DNA of 30,196 bases, taken from contig URKH01000019.1 in NCBI GenBank assembly GCA_900548255.1, positions 1 through 30,196 of the forward strand, in the 5' to 3' direction. The translations under genes and the position numbers were made by a program. The DNA comes from an uncultured Collinsella sp. (lineage in GTDB: Bacteria > Actinomycetota > Coriobacteriia > Coriobacteriales > Coriobacteriaceae). Positions 15,701 through 25,464 of this stretch are shown in pieces; within the stretch, counting starts at the first letter, position 1; every line of letters begins with the position of its first letter. The notes under the pieces are model-generated. The model was given only the letters and a program-made list of their open reading frames with translations, had not been told where the DNA came from and did not search any database.

Positions 15701-18700
15701 GAGTTCCATGCAGCGTTCTTGCTACCGGTAAAGTTATTCTCGCCAATGGTCGAGTTCAAAAGCGTGACAGAGTTCGCCGTGTTACCGATCGAGCCAACAA
15801 CACCACCAGAATACGAACCATCGACGACCAGTCCAGTGATAGTTGAATTCTTGACCTCGAGGGCACACCCACCTTTCAGATCACCGATTAAACCGGCAGA
15901 GCACTCACGAGTACCAAGATAGATGTCTTTTATTACACAGCTATCGAACTTAAATGCACCGCCCGAAGCTGCTTCGCCGACTGCACCAGCAACGTACTTA
16001 AGATTATTCGATCCTCTAACACCAAATACCGTTTTATTCTGCACGTCGCCATGGATGCACAGATTGTAGACAGACACGATTCCATTTTCGGACCTTCCGA
16101 TAAGGCCGCCGGTCCCCTCGGTCGCGCTCGATGCTGCCGGCTGAAGCGTGACATTGCTGATCTCCGCCTTTCCGGCACCCTGCGAAGGCGTTCCAGCGTC
16201 ATCGGTGTTCACCAGGAAACCACCTCCGGCAAGACCCACGATACCGCCGGTCCTTGCGCTGGCAGCAGTTGACATAATTGTGGAACTCTCGGCAATAGGC
16301 ATATTCGTTTTTGCCCAAACGCCACCAGCGGAATTTTGGTTCAGCTTGCCGACGAAGCCGCCGACGTTTTGCACGCCAGAAATGTCCATGTTGCTATAAG
16401 AGCAATCGTAAAGCTTGACCGGAGAATAGCGCGTGTTCGAATTTGAGGTGTCGTTACGATTCACCAGCAAAGTTGTATCTTTATCAGTCCTGCGGCTACC
16501 ATAGCCGGATGCGCCGAGCAATCCGCCAACGTTATTGGGGCCATTCACCCTGCAGCTATTCGTGGTAATTCCTGCATATTTGCCGTAATCTGCCAGCGAG
16601 CTCGCGTTCGCCGTAGTACCCGCAAGCAGACCGACGCCAACCTGCTCATTACCCGCACCACTGGAGGCGCCGGCTGCATTGATATACGTAAGAGAAATAT
16701 TGCAGTCATCGAACTTTAGGTTCTGGACGGTATAGCCGCCGTTGCCCGTAGCAGCAGCGCCGTCCGTTGCCGGAGTGCCGATGCTATCCAACACGTTGGT
16801 CGAGGTATACGTTACGGTACCAAAGAGAGCGCCCACTCCGGTGAGTTTGTAATTATCATCGGCGTACTCCGTGACCCCATATACCTTGCTGGCCTCTTTG
16901 CTACCGACCTTAATTGTTGCACCGTTACCGTTGATGCACGCAACAAGCGGCACGATGCGATCGCGGTCGGCGCCCTTACCGGATGCGCATGCGTTTGAGT
17001 AGTAGCGGCCCGAAAGACCCGTGTAACCCGTGCCATAAGTAGTCATGTCGTAGGTTTCACCCGCTTTGAACTGCAAATCCATTCCCGAGACCTGCGCGGC
17101 GCAGATGTTACCCGTCTGCCACGTTGCGTATTTCTTTACTAGGTAGGGGGAGTTAACGCCCGAGCCATCGCCTGCGTAGCCAAGCGCGTTACCCTCTAAC
17201 TGGATACCGGGGCTTTTCATGTCATCGCTTATCGCATTAGCAAAGTCTTCAGCGGCACTCGCCGGCCTTCCAACATGTGTATAGCTCGCGTTGCGAACTT
17301 TGCCGTATTGCTTGTTGCCGAATTGGTACACTCCCTTTGCGTTGTTGCCGCCCATGTAGGCACGCGAGCCCGCATACGTTCCATACGCATCGTTCGTGGT
17401 ATTCGTATTCGCCGAACCGCCGGCCGCACCGCTGCTGATGATGGCCGAGAGTACGAGCAGTCCCTGCGAGTCATTGACGGTTGTGGTTATCGCAGAGCTA
17501 TTGGCGTCGTCTCCCCTATAGCGGCCCTGCGTCGCATCCGTCTTGATGCACCCCGTCTTCGAAGTATCCAGATTGTTCACCTTGTAGTTACGATCAGTGT
17601 TGTCGAGACTCTTATCATCGGTAAGCTCGCTGAACGCATAGCCGTCGATCACGCGGCCAACATATGGGTTGTCGTAGAGAGAAGCGCCAGCGCTATGCCA
17701 GTCGTTAAGGGCACCGTCGCCGCGGGAAGAGTTGCGGAAGATGACGCCGCCACCCGCAACAGCACCAACGTAGCCGCCAACGGGCACAAGGTGCGCGCCG
17801 CCATTATCGCCTGCTGCCCCAGCAACGCTAAAGCCGCCAGACGCTTTCACCGACACGCCATCGATGATATTGTCACCGCCCATGATGCAACCGATCACGC
17901 CGCCAAAAAACGCGCCCGGCACGCCAGAGGCGTCTTTATTCTTATGTGCAATAGAGGCCGCCTTGCCCGAGTATTCAATGTTCAGATTACTCACAACGCT
18001 ACCGTAGCTATACGGGATCAACCCAGAAAGCGCACCTGTGTCCTTGGAGTTGTGGATCTTGATAGTCGCCTGCGTAGCTGCCTGCGACGAGCCCCTCAGA
18101 TTACCAACGATAACGCCACGGAACGGGTAATCTTTATTACCCAAGCCCTGAAAAACGGCAGCGTCCAGCTCAAGCGTGTCAGTGCTTTCCCCCTTGTCGT
18201 TCTCCGGCTCGATGCTGTAGTAGGCACTCTGGAGATAGCTGTGCATCGTCGTATCGTCAAGCGTGTCATTGGGGTCGATGTCGTTCCCGATCATTCTCAC
18301 CCATGTTTTGCTCGCCTGCTTGTAGACGTACGTCACTTCATTACTAGCATCCTTGCTGGACGAGCGGCGCTGGCATAGCGTTTCCTGATCGGCCGCAATC
18401 GTAACTTCCCAGCCGTCGCTTGGATTCTGAGTATTGATGTACTCAGCAACCGTGTTGAGCTCCGTTGCCTTGGTTATGGTATAGGGATCACCATAGGTGC
18501 CGCAGCCTGTCGTAAGCTTGGGCACGCGCTGGTTAACTTTGATTTCATGGTATTGGACTTTGTTTTCGTTGACATTGCCCTTTTTCACATACGGGAGATA
18601 ACCACCGAATTGCGGAGTATCCGCATTTGCCTCTTTGTTGTCAACGGTGACGAGGCCAGCGCGGGTCCCATAGGTGCTCTCGTTGTAGTACCAGAGTTGC

Positions 18701-21700
18701 TTACCAGAGTATTCGCCCTTCGAGTCGATCTCGCTGCCGAATGTGACCTTATCGTTTGTCTGGTCATCCTTTATAAAGGTATACACCGCCGAGCCGGTCT
18801 TCCCCTCGCCGTAGCCAAAGCTCTCAAGCAAGCTTGCACGGGTAAAGATGGCGTTGTTCGTAGCACTCGGCACGTTGATGGTACCAAACGTCGCCGTAAC
18901 CTGGTCGGCACTCGAACCCACGCCCAGTCTTCCAAAAAGTGAGGTTGCCACCTTGGTGTTGCGGCCGTATCCCGTAGCCGTGATGTTCTTCGCGCTCAGG
19001 TTCACGTACGTCTGCATCTCGTTTATAAGCAGAGGCATATAAGCATCAGCGCCCGTGGCCTCACTAGCGCCATCGACGGTCAAATTGTTGAGCGTAAGGC
19101 CATCAATCGAGATTTTTCTAATAGTGGTGGTCGTGCCATTGTTAGACCCATACACGTAGCGACACACCAGCGCGCCCGAAGAGCTTCCACCCGCGGCGGC
19201 AATATCATTCTTGCTTCTCCCGTCATTGACAACGGGCCCAACAGTGCCACCCAAAGTGACGGCATTCACCGTAAGATCGCCATTTGCCACCGTTCGGAAA
19301 AGACCGCAGTGCATGTTCTCGTGCTGGGTAGCAGCAGAGTTCAGCTTGTTGCTTTTCTGCTCGGCCTTGATGTCGGAGTAATGGAAGGTGATGGTCGCAT
19401 TACCAACCGTCACCTTTCCGTTCGGCTGGGTGGGATAGTAACTATAGCCCGTCAAATCAATTTCGACGCTTCTGCCGCTTTCGCCGCCGATGGCCACGGC
19501 GTCGTTGAACGCTTGCGGCACAATCATCGAGCGAATTGCGGCTGGAGCATAGCGATAAGCAGACCATAAGAGCAGCTTTTCCGCCGTATCGATTTTGCTA
19601 ATTTTGGAGCTGCCTTGCCCAAGTGCCGCATAGGCTTTGTCGAGGTTGTAGTAATACCTCGTCCAGGCATTCGTGTTGTGGTTCTTGCCGAAATCGGAAC
19701 GGTTGCGATAGCTGTTGTCGTTTCCCGGCTCTCCGCTCATGTCGAGCTTGCCGTCATTAACGCCGTCTTTGGTATGAAGCGAAACGACGACATTCCATTC
19801 GCCGTCCATGAGTTTGCTGGCGTCTTTATTTCCATAGGCAGGCCTCGTGCTGTTGCCGACCCATTCATCAAACGAAGTAGCATTGTCGTTGCTTTTGATT
19901 GCCGTGTTGTTGATTTTCACGCCATTGCCCGCAGCAACACCATTGACCTTATATGCAGTGTCCCAACCCGCCTTGTTCTCCAGATACAAGCCGCTATAAG
20001 TTTCCACTCCATATGTTGTGGAATTCTCCGTCCTACCGCCTCGACCGATGAGCAGACCAAGCGTTGTAGCGCTCTCGGCATTGATGGTTGCACCAGAAAG
20101 ATCGATGGCATAGTTGTTGATAACCCAGTGACCGCTGGCTGCATATACGAGCCCGCCGAGTTCACCTGAGCTGTTTGCTGTTATGGAAGCGTTGTTCGTC
20201 TTGAGAGCATACGTGCTGTCGCTGGTGTTTGCGCTATCCCCGATGGTGACAACCGTATTGCCCCAGCTGTAGCCCAAAAGACCGCCAGCGCCGTTCTTCG
20301 CGTCACCGTTCTTGCCAACGGTCATGCTGAACGAATTGAACGTAAGTCCTGTGATGTTGACGTTGGTCGTATTCGCCGCGGTGCCCTGAGTGATGCAGCC
20401 GATAAGGCCGCCAATCTGGGATTTCTTATTGCTCGCGCTGTCGCCCGCGGTAATCGCATTTTCGCTCGCGGTCGCGTCACCGACCTCGAGACTCGTCACG
20501 TTGACGATAGCGACAACGTCCGCCACATAACCGATAGCGCCGCCAATGCGCGTGTTGCCGTTGAGGGTAGCGCCCGTTTTGACGGTCGCTTGCGCCTTCG
20601 TGCTGCCACTTATGTTGCTGCTGCCGAAAGTAACGGTTCCACCACCCCTCACGCTACCAGCAATGCCGCCAATGTTGACATCGTTGCCGAACGTATCATC
20701 GCAGGTGATTTTCGGCTTGCACGTAACGCCGCTGAGCGTTGTCTTGCCAGTGATAGTTGCCGCAAGCGAGCCAGCGTCGACGCCTAAGCCGTTATCAAAC
20801 TTCATAACGCCATCGACGGTGAGGTTATTCACCGTCGCGCCACCGCCGATAGCGGCAAAGAGGCCCAGACGGCTGTGCCGGTAAATCTTGCCGTTGCCTT
20901 CAGTCGAATCGTTTGCGCCAAGCGCATTGCCGTTGCGCGTACCGTAAGGTTCGCCAATCGCCAAGGTAACGGTATGATGGTTGCCCTCGACAGCCCCTAC
21001 GAAGGCATTAACTTGCCCGGACCCATCACATGCAAGACCTTCAAGGCCTGTACCTCGCAGGTCAATGTCGGAAGTAATTGAGATAGCATTCCCACTATTA
21101 CCATACCAGCTCGTAATATTAGCCGTACCGATGCCGAATACACCGCCAAAGTAGCCGTTCGTTTGGACCGTCATGGCAATGCATGCGAATGTATCCGCAT
21201 CATTAATGAGGTATGTACCCGACTTCCCGTCACCATTTTGGGACCGTAGCTGATAACCCCAAGAGTAGCCAGCACTGCTGCCAGCATCTGGAGCACCACT
21301 CAGATTGCACAACGGCTGATAAAAGGTGCTTTCATCAAGTTTAATAAGATCCTTGCTGAGCTTGCCCTCCTCTCCGGTCAGGCGGATAACCTGGTTATAG
21401 GTCAGGTCATCGATCCTCGCCGCAGCAGGACGTTTGTAAAGCCAATAATTATCGTTCGTTGCCTCAGCATCCGAGCCTGAACCTAGAGCAAACACCAATG
21501 GGGCGCATCCATCCAAGGATCTAAGAATTTGGCTGGTATTACCGTTGGCCTCGAGCTTGCAATCGGATAAATCGGTAGTCCCACGCAAGCGCAAGACGCC
21601 GTTCCATGCCGAACCCACAATTCCGGCACCACATGCGATTGATTCGTTTTTATCAGTTTCAACGCGAACGTCCCCGCAGTCCAGAATTCCAAAACGCGAA

Positions 21701-23625
21701 CGCCCGCCCACGCTATAGCCGCTATCCAAGGCGCCAACAACACCGCCAAACCCGCAGTTCTTTCCATTGGCTTTTGGAGAATGGCACGTGACGTCCGCGC
21801 CGTCAACGATTACAACGCCTCCAGTATTGTTGCTCTTTGCCACCCAGCCGACCAGGCCTCCTGCCAGTCGCGGCGCGACGCTGCATGTAGTATCAACCGA
21901 ACAGCGGTTGCCCGCGGCACCCGTCTTTATATGAAGGGTGTTGTTCGACTTCTCTGTGTTGGTCACATCCTGAACTCTACCGACCAGACCGCCATAGATG
22001 GAGCTGGAGCCCGTCACCAGTTTGCTAGTATACGAGCCACCTGATATTGCGACATCGCCGTTCGTTGTGTCCAGGAGACCGAACACGCCGCCCGCGCCCG
22101 TGTCCCCACTTTGGCCAAGATTCACGCCCTCGCCCGTATCGATTTGGTCGTTGTTGGCAAACTCGACCGGGCCGGCAAAACTAACGTCGCCGATGAAGCC
22201 GCCGGAACTTTTGCTGTTCGCATCGCCGACGTTGGCGGGACAGGTGAACTTCTTGTTGTCCGCGCCCAGCGCGAGCCTGGTCGCCTTACCGATGAAGCCG
22301 CCACTGGCGGTGGTGCCCTTGACGGTGAGCATGTGCAGGTCGAGAGCCTCCGTGACGTTGACTGTGGCGCCTGTGTTCGAACCGACGAGACCTGCGACAC
22401 CACCGGCGGAACCGCTTGCAGACTGAACGGTAGCAGCGGGAACATTAAGGGTGCCGACGTTCAAAGTCGCGCCATCCTCGACCGTGCCTACGAGCAGACC
22501 GGCATTACCGGAGCTCGTCTCGACGACACCGCCCGCGGCAAGGCTAGCGGGAAACTTAACAGACCCCACCGTAAAGGTTCCGCTCTTGACTGTATTCGCT
22601 AAAAGACCGATGTTTCCCGCTGCATTTACGTTGAGCTTCTCGAGAGAACCGGCAGGGCCATAGGTGACCTCTGTAGTAAGGTCACCCATCGCCTCACCCA
22701 AAAGGGGCGCCGTCAGAGCGGAAGTCGTATCCGTCCCGCCGGTACCTACGGGATCTGCGATGTTGACCACAGCGTTGAGCGTCTTGCCCCCACCGCTGAC
22801 CTTCGTAGCGACCATCGGCGCGCTATAGGTAGTTGCGCCTATCCACTTTATCTTGACCGTATTGTTTTGGTCAGTCAGTTTGAAGTTATTGAAAACCGTC
22901 CGGTTAGACGTAAGCTCAACAGGGCTATCAACGCCATTCAACGACCTATAGATTTTGCCTTCAAACGGATGCTCATCACTGCCAAGGCCCTGGAAAGACA
23001 TGCCGTTCTTAGCCGACTCGGTGAGCTTCGCATCGCCCGTGATGATAACCTTGATCTGCGCATCATAGTAAAGCGAAGCGTCGGCGTTAGACAGGACGGC
23101 GAACGCCTCCGACGACTTGACATCAAGGCTTCGGATTCCGCTCCTGTCGTCTTTGCGTACGATGTTTTCCGCGCCGTTCGCCTCGAGCAGCTCGACAAGC
23201 TCATCGAGATTTGTAATCGTCGCACCCGCCTGGTCCTCAGCGTCCTCCGAAGTCGCATCATCGGCATCTTGCTCGGCGTCGTCAGCGGCGGCATCGTCAG
23301 CGGCATCGTCGCCTTCCGTCTGGTCGCCCGTGGAATCGGAACCCGTAGCGTTATCGGTGGTATCGCCTGCTGCAGCGTCATCCTTCGCCGCGTCATCCCC
23401 AGCACTGTCGCTTTCGGCGCCGGTATCACTCGACCCAGACCCGGTCGTGACATCGCTCTTGGTCTCGCCGCTCTCGGCTGCGTCCGATGCCTCCGCAGCC
23501 GCGGTGGCAATCTCGCTCGAGATGTTCTGCCAGCCTGCCGCCACGGCGGCGACCGTGGGCGAACATGCCTGGAGCACCATGACCACCGTCATGAACTCTG
23601 CGAGTATGCGCTTTGCCGTTCTCAT
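12739..23625 (-). CDS. Giant secreted GLUG-like repeat surface protein (3628 residues)
   Basis: One uninterrupted frame. A signal peptide covers about residues 1-30; its LQAC could act as an atypical lipobox, otherwise signal peptidase I would cut near AAVAA. Residues about 35-130 are very acidic and low in complexity (Asp/Ala/Ser/Glu). A domain with FQGLGSDEHPFEGKIY follows, with a second copy FQGLGNKDYPFRGVI mid-protein, next to YGDPYTITKATELN. Long stretches carry GLUG-like turns (GGLVGRV, GGFIGK, GGLLGYSWG, AGLIGDLKGG, GGVVGSIGN), indicating a beta-helix. The last ~700 residues look like beta-sandwich domains. I see no LPXTG motif, no C-terminal membrane anchor and no catalytic motif. It is the last gene after three TasA-like proteins. 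A role in adhesion or matrix formation is inferred. Confidence 0.9.
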   Translation of the reverse strand: MRTAKRILAEFMTVVMVLQACSPTVAAVAAGWQNISSEIATAAAEASDAAESGETKSDVTTGSGSSDTGAESDSAGDDAAKDDAAAGDTTDNATGSDSTGDQTEGDDAADDAAADDAEQDADDATSEDAEDQAGATITNLDELVELLEANGAENIVRKDDRSGIRSLDVKSSEAFAVLSNADASLYYDAQIKVIITGDAKLTESAKNGMSFQGLGSDEHPFEGKIYRSLNGVDSPVELTSNRTVFNNFKLTDQNNTVKIKWIGATTYSAPMVATKVSGGGKTLNAVVNIADPVGTGGTDTTSALTAPLLGEAMGDLTTEVTYGPAGSLEKLNVNAAGNIGLLANTVKSGTFTVGSVKFPASLAAGGVVETSSGNAGLLVGTVEDGATLNVGTLNVPAATVQSASGSAGGVAGLVGSNTGATVNVTEALDLHMLTVKGTTASGGFIGKATRLALGADNKKFTCPANVGDANSKSSGGFIGDVSFAGPVEFANNDQIDTGEGVNLGQSGDTGAGGVFGLLDTTNGDVAISGGSYTSKLVTGSSSIYGGLVGRVQDVTNTEKSNNTLHIKTGAAGNRCSVDTTCSVAPRLAGGLVGWVAKSNNTGGVVIVDGADVTCHSPKANGKNCGFGGVVGALDSGYSVGGRSRFGILDCGDVRVETDKNESIACGAGIVGSAWNGVLRLRGTTDLSDCKLEANGNTSQILRSLDGCAPLVFALGSGSDAEATNDNYWLYKRPAAARIDDLTYNQVIRLTGEEGKLSKDLIKLDESTFYQPLCNLSGAPDAGSSAGYSWGYQLRSQNGDGKSGTYLINDADTFACIAMTVQTNGYFGGVFGIGTANITSWYGNSGNAISITSDIDLRGTGLEGLACDGSGQVNAFVGAVEGNHHTVTLAIGEPYGTRNGNALGANDSTEGNGKIYRHSRLGLFAAIGGGATVNNLTVDGVMKFDNGLGVDAGSLAATITGKTTLSGVTCKPKITCDDTFGNDVNIGGIAGSVRGGGTVTFGSSNISGSTKAQATVKTGATLNGNTRIGGAIGYVADVVAIVNVTSLEVGDATASENAITAGDSASNKKSQIGGLIGCITQGTAANTTNVNITGLTFNSFSMTVGKNGDAKNGAGGLLGYSWGNTVVTIGDSANTSDSTYALKTNNASITANSSGELGGLVYAASGHWVINNYAIDLSGATINAESATTLGLLIGRGGRTENSTTYGVETYSGLYLENKAGWDTAYKVNGVAAGNGVKINNTAIKSNDNATSFDEWVGNSTRPAYGNKDASKLMDGEWNVVVSLHTKDGVNDGKLDMSGEPGNDNSYRNRSDFGKNHNTNAWTRYYYNLDKAYAALGQGSSKISKIDTAEKLLLWSAYRYAPAAIRSMIVPQAFNDAVAIGGESGRSVEIDLTGYSYYPTQPNGKVTVGNATITFHYSDIKAEQKSNKLNSAATQHENMHCGLFRTVANGDLTVNAVTLGGTVGPVVNDGRSKNDIAAAGGSSSGALVCRYVYGSNNGTTTTIRKISIDGLTLNNLTVDGASEATGADAYMPLLINEMQTYVNLSAKNITATGYGRNTKVATSLFGRLGVGSSADQVTATFGTINVPSATNNAIFTRASLLESFGYGEGKTGSAVYTFIKDDQTNDKVTFGSEIDSKGEYSGKQLWYYNESTYGTRAGLVTVDNKEANADTPQFGGYLPYVKKGNVNENKVQYHEIKVNQRVPKLTTGCGTYGDPYTITKATELNTVAEYINTQNPSDGWEVTIAADQETLCQRRSSSKDASNEVTYVYKQASKTWVRMIGNDIDPNDTLDDTTMHSYLQSAYYSIEPENDKGESTDTLELDAAVFQGLGNKDYPFRGVIVGNLRGSSQAATQATIKIHNSKDTGALSGLIPYSYGSVVSNLNIEYSGKAASIAHKNKDASGVPGAFFGGVIGCIMGGDNIIDGVSVKASGGFSVAGAAGDNGGAHLVPVGGYVGAVAGGGVIFRNSSRGDGALNDWHSAGASLYDNPYVGRVIDGYAFSELTDDKSLDNTDRNYKVNNLDTSKTGCIKTDATQGRYRGDDANSSAITTTVNDSQGLLVLSAIISSGAAGGSANTNTTNDAYGTYAGSRAYMGGNNAKGVYQFGNKQYGKVRNASYTHVGRPASAAEDFANAISDDMKSPGIQLEGNALGYAGDGSGVNSPYLVKKYATWQTGNICAAQVSGMDLQFKAGETYDMTTYGTGYTGLSGRYYSNACASGKGADRDRIVPLVACINGNGATIKVGSKEASKVYGVTEYADDNYKLTGVGALFGTVTYTSTNVLDSIGTPATDGAAATGNGGYTVQNLKFDDCNISLTYINAAGASSGAGNEQVGVGLLAGTTANASSLADYGKYAGITTNSCRVNGPNNVGGLLGASGYGSRRTDKDTTLLVNRNDTSNSNTRYSPVKLYDCSYSNMDISGVQNVGGFVGKLNQNSAGGVWAKTNMPIAESSTIMSTAASARTGGIVGLAGGGFLVNTDDAGTPSQGAGKAEISNVTLQPAASSATEGTGGLIGRSENGIVSVYNLCIHGDVQNKTVFGVRGSNNLKYVAGAVGEAASGGAFKFDSCVIKDIYLGTRECSAGLIGDLKGGCALEVKNSTITGLVVDGSYSGGVVGSIGNTANSVTLLNSTIGENNFTGSKNAAWNSSLGSCSGGVSGDGRGSFRLVNVLMDRNIFGAQTSQGYLFGNSSSADLVNVFVAGIAIRPNSASESLKLMRNSSGTDDLKKVNKKSYIAFAAYEDKLSDAKGATLYGNDAANGNVTVAVSPYVTTSPTSGLVVRASDADTAGRYLFGDGMNVGLATAIQNPSSPGVANRYTYTNIGGINDDGAYQNTSSYNAKSVASMFNANNDASDSKVATDFPVLVISGTDNTTAKSYLNIITNGGFSDACRLNNENGTNPHVTAKADVFQLKDGVFVKDDDASNNPTLRVVNNGKNNMSFSPSSDWDNGKGRFTLLTVTFTEAGQSYNVQVPIVVKRKLEIDFAATYDYGIKFKEKDYANLGKDAHVLTSFGEPMTGLLTWTYNSANGKEVDFGWDSYMAAGGSMKGLGKSILFNGADGRLPQGTQLTLIDANVDGRAGGREYHYTVGEGGATSVSLSGNDGFKDSAGNPYQERWLSEILDVSATQDGAGTWTVCDNEAEATAKAKLDGKWTLFKVAGADVPSNSRYTLKVPKEKDTGREKRASESVYLVVNVPKSGDGVTQASINGFTASSIDSNSSGGRISWNLHHVLRTGGDDNQNGTASTYSILSNYGQEVNDGKPEARTPVSKSTDGAAYVLSLDVTDTITFNPSQSYADSDSLFYQLDTSLCKYGANNTLTGVSSFPSGTSAIAKFYVAIDNQNYKWDDEDWAKCDSSTPAFTQTVTDTGDDSLKLKLDCDLARIRKRATGGSFTVRTAVEEIRLTPDGCNKVISLSKQSGEDACTKMSYTAKLSTRKEGLNTSSLTQTKRGNVGYYRMDTGDTTITLSAPDKSQLGINVDDLRPIANGTIGLGATYELGGLSNAAEAIANADSVVYTLALQRRGTDGTYESVTDDISNYVTVTESKLAAVAPSGSTITFTDSKENGKFKTKNGNTTFSLPFTVKVNTQVEQREQFYANYRLVMTASLVKGDVASAKPQSPDYVTYTLTRVNLNGIDH

Positions 23626-23665
23626 CGATTCCGTACCTCTTATCCTAAAAACTCTGCTTCCAGAG

Positions 23666-24610
23666 TTATTGAGTCTCCGTCGTGCCCGTCAGGGTAGTTC
23701 CGCTCACCCTAATGCCCAGGTCACCCCAGTCACCGGGCGTCTTGCCGTCCGCTCGGTAAAAGTTGACGATCATCGAGCCAGGCTCCATGGTGAACGTAAC
23801 CGTGTGATTTGTTTTATCCGCCGTCACACCATGGTTGGTCTCGAAGAACGGATCGATCTCCACGTTCTCCCCCCACGTGAGCGTGACGTTTGCCGGTGCG
23901 CCCGTAACCGTCACACGGTAGTTGTACGCAGCGTAATCAGCAAACTTGCCAGCCTCATCAACCAGCGCGCCCTCAACCGCAGCGGTTTTGACCTCGGCCT
24001 TCTTTGACGGCACGACTTTCGCCGCCAGACAGGTGAGCTCGGTGCCGGGGCTCTCCTTCGAAACAACCATGGCCTTAATCACAAAGTAGGCATGTCCCAA
24101 CTTGTCCTCAGGAAAGGTCACGGTGTAATCGTTCTTGGTAGGCTGATTCTCCGGAAGCTTGACGTTTCCGGCGGGTTGGGGCGCATAGCTCCACGTGGCA
24201 CCATCGAGCCCATACCCCTCGACCGTCAAGGTATACGTCACGTTTTTATCGTTGCAGAAGTTGCTGTTGCTCAGCAAATAGTTATAGATGCTAAAGGTGA
24301 AGCTGCACTGCTTGTTGTTGGGATATACCGTAACGGAGCGCTGGGCGCGGTCGAGCTCGTCGTTGCCAGGCGCACTCATATAGCCCGTGAGCAGGTCGCT
24401 CGCAAACAGGCTCTGCGCGGTGCCCGTTGCGGCGACGGACTTTAGAAATCCGTTGGCGGTGTAGGCGGAATAGGTAAAGTAACCACCCGTCACGAGCGCC
24501 ACGGCGCAAGCAAGTGCGATTGCTGCCACAACCAGCTTATTCTTGGCTAGGCTCTTGCTTTTTGCCAGCTGCTCGCGCTCGGCATCCTGCTGCTTCTCTC
24601 GCTTCTCCAT
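23666..24610 (-). CDS. Single-pass membrane protein, TasA/camelysin-like
   Basis: 314 residues. A highly charged cytoplasmic N-terminus (MEKREKQQDAEREQLAKSKS) precedes a membrane segment at about 25-43, directly followed by GGYFTYSAYTANGFLKSVAA. Small exported TasA/camelysin (SipW-dependent) proteins have a comparable aromatic, Asn-containing motif after the membrane helix. The remaining ~260 residues are predicted beta-rich (YTLTVEGYGLDGATW, NYRVTVTGAPANVTLTW) without catalytic motifs. The ATG is 14 bases after the previous stop, behind AGGAGAGGGGG, and the giant gene starts 40 bases downstream. It may be a pilin-, fibre- or matrix-like component or an anchor for the giant protein. The family assignment is tentative. 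Confidence 0.82.
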   Translation of the reverse strand: MEKREKQQDAEREQLAKSKSLAKNKLVVAAIALACAVALVTGGYFTYSAYTANGFLKSVAATGTAQSLFASDLLTGYMSAPGNDELDRAQRSVTVYPNNKQCSFTFSIYNYLLSNSNFCNDKNVTYTLTVEGYGLDGATWSYAPQPAGNVKLPENQPTKNDYTVTFPEDKLGHAYFVIKAMVVSKESPGTELTCLAAKVVPSKKAEVKTAAVEGALVDEAGKFADYAAYNYRVTVTGAPANVTLTWGENVEIDPFFETNHGVTADKTNHTVTFTMEPGSMIVNFYRADGKTPGDWGDLGIRVSGTTLTGTTETQ

Positions 24611-24624
24611 GTGCGCCCCCTCTC

Positions 24625-25464
24625 CTACTTACCGCTCGTGTTGCGCGCGATCAGGTAGATCACATCGGTCTCTTTGGCGCTCTCGTCCCACGAAAGCTTG
24701 ATGATAAAGTTGAGCGTGTCATTGTCAGTCGAGCCGTCGAGCGTCTTAGCGTTGAGTTCGCTCTTGCCGAATTTCTTGTATCGGTAGAGCGGGCGCGCGT
24801 TGCGCTGGACGTTTTGATAGTCCTTGAACGTAGGGTCGCTTGCGCCCTCGCCCGGCACGGCTGCCAGACCGTCGTTCTCCTTGTTGATATATTCGAAGCT
24901 CGTAAGCAGGTTCTCTCCGGTTGCTTTCCAGCTATAAGATTTGCCGTCTGCGGTACCGCTCACGTCGGGCGTCTGGAGCGCAGACGTGTTCTCGGCTCTG
25001 TACAGCTCAATAGTGAGACCTGTAATGTTGGTCGTATTCGCGAGTTGCAGCTCAAAACCGTCACCGCCCGTTTGCACGCAAAACGCGCGCTTGAGCGTCA
25101 CCGTGTTGCCAGTCTTGGTATCGCCGTATTCGGGGTTGTAGCTCAGGTCGATCTGCTCTGTTGCCGTAGCGTTGGGGCCCAGCACTTTGAGCTCTGCCGG
25201 CTCCTTGATCTTGCCGACGGTGGAGCCGCGATTGGCATCGACGAACCATCCGAGCGTCAATCCCAGCAACACGAGAAGCACGGTAAGCAAGCCCATGATG
25301 GCAAGGGATTCGCGACGGTGGCCGCTCACCCAAGCCTTGATACGCTCGATGCGGCCAGCCGGACGCGCTTCGCCGTGCGAGCCGAACCCGTTGCCGCCGG
25401 GGTTTGCCGCTCCTTCGTTGTGTTTGATATCGCCCTGCTCGCGGGCATTAAGCTGCTCGTCCAT
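24625..25464 (-). CDS. Single-pass membrane protein, TasA-like
   Basis: 279 residues. A hydrophilic, Gly/Asn-rich cytoplasmic stretch of about 50 residues ends in RIKAWVSGHRRE. A membrane segment follows at about 53-73, then LGWFVDANRGSTVG. The outer domain (about 85-279) is beta-rich, with ELQLANTTNITGLTIELYRAE in its centre (two pieces, ELQLANTTNI and TGLTIELYRAE), and ends NFIIKLSWDESAKETDVIYL plus a few residues. The W-F-x3-N motif after the helix is shared with the upstream gene product. The start codon directly follows the upstream stop (TAA-ATG), with AAGGAGG 12 bases before it, so the two are translationally coupled. No enzyme motif is seen. Confidence 0.85.
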   Translation of the reverse strand: MDEQLNAREQGDIKHNEGAANPGGNGFGSHGEARPAGRIERIKAWVSGHRRESLAIMGLLTVLLVLLGLTLGWFVDANRGSTVGKIKEPAELKVLGPNATATEQIDLSYNPEYGDTKTGNTVTLKRAFCVQTGGDGFELQLANTTNITGLTIELYRAENTSALQTPDVSGTADGKSYSWKATGENLLTSFEYINKENDGLAAVPGEGASDPTFKDYQNVQRNARPLYRYKKFGKSELNAKTLDGSTDNDTLNFIIKLSWDESAKETDVIYLIARNTSGK

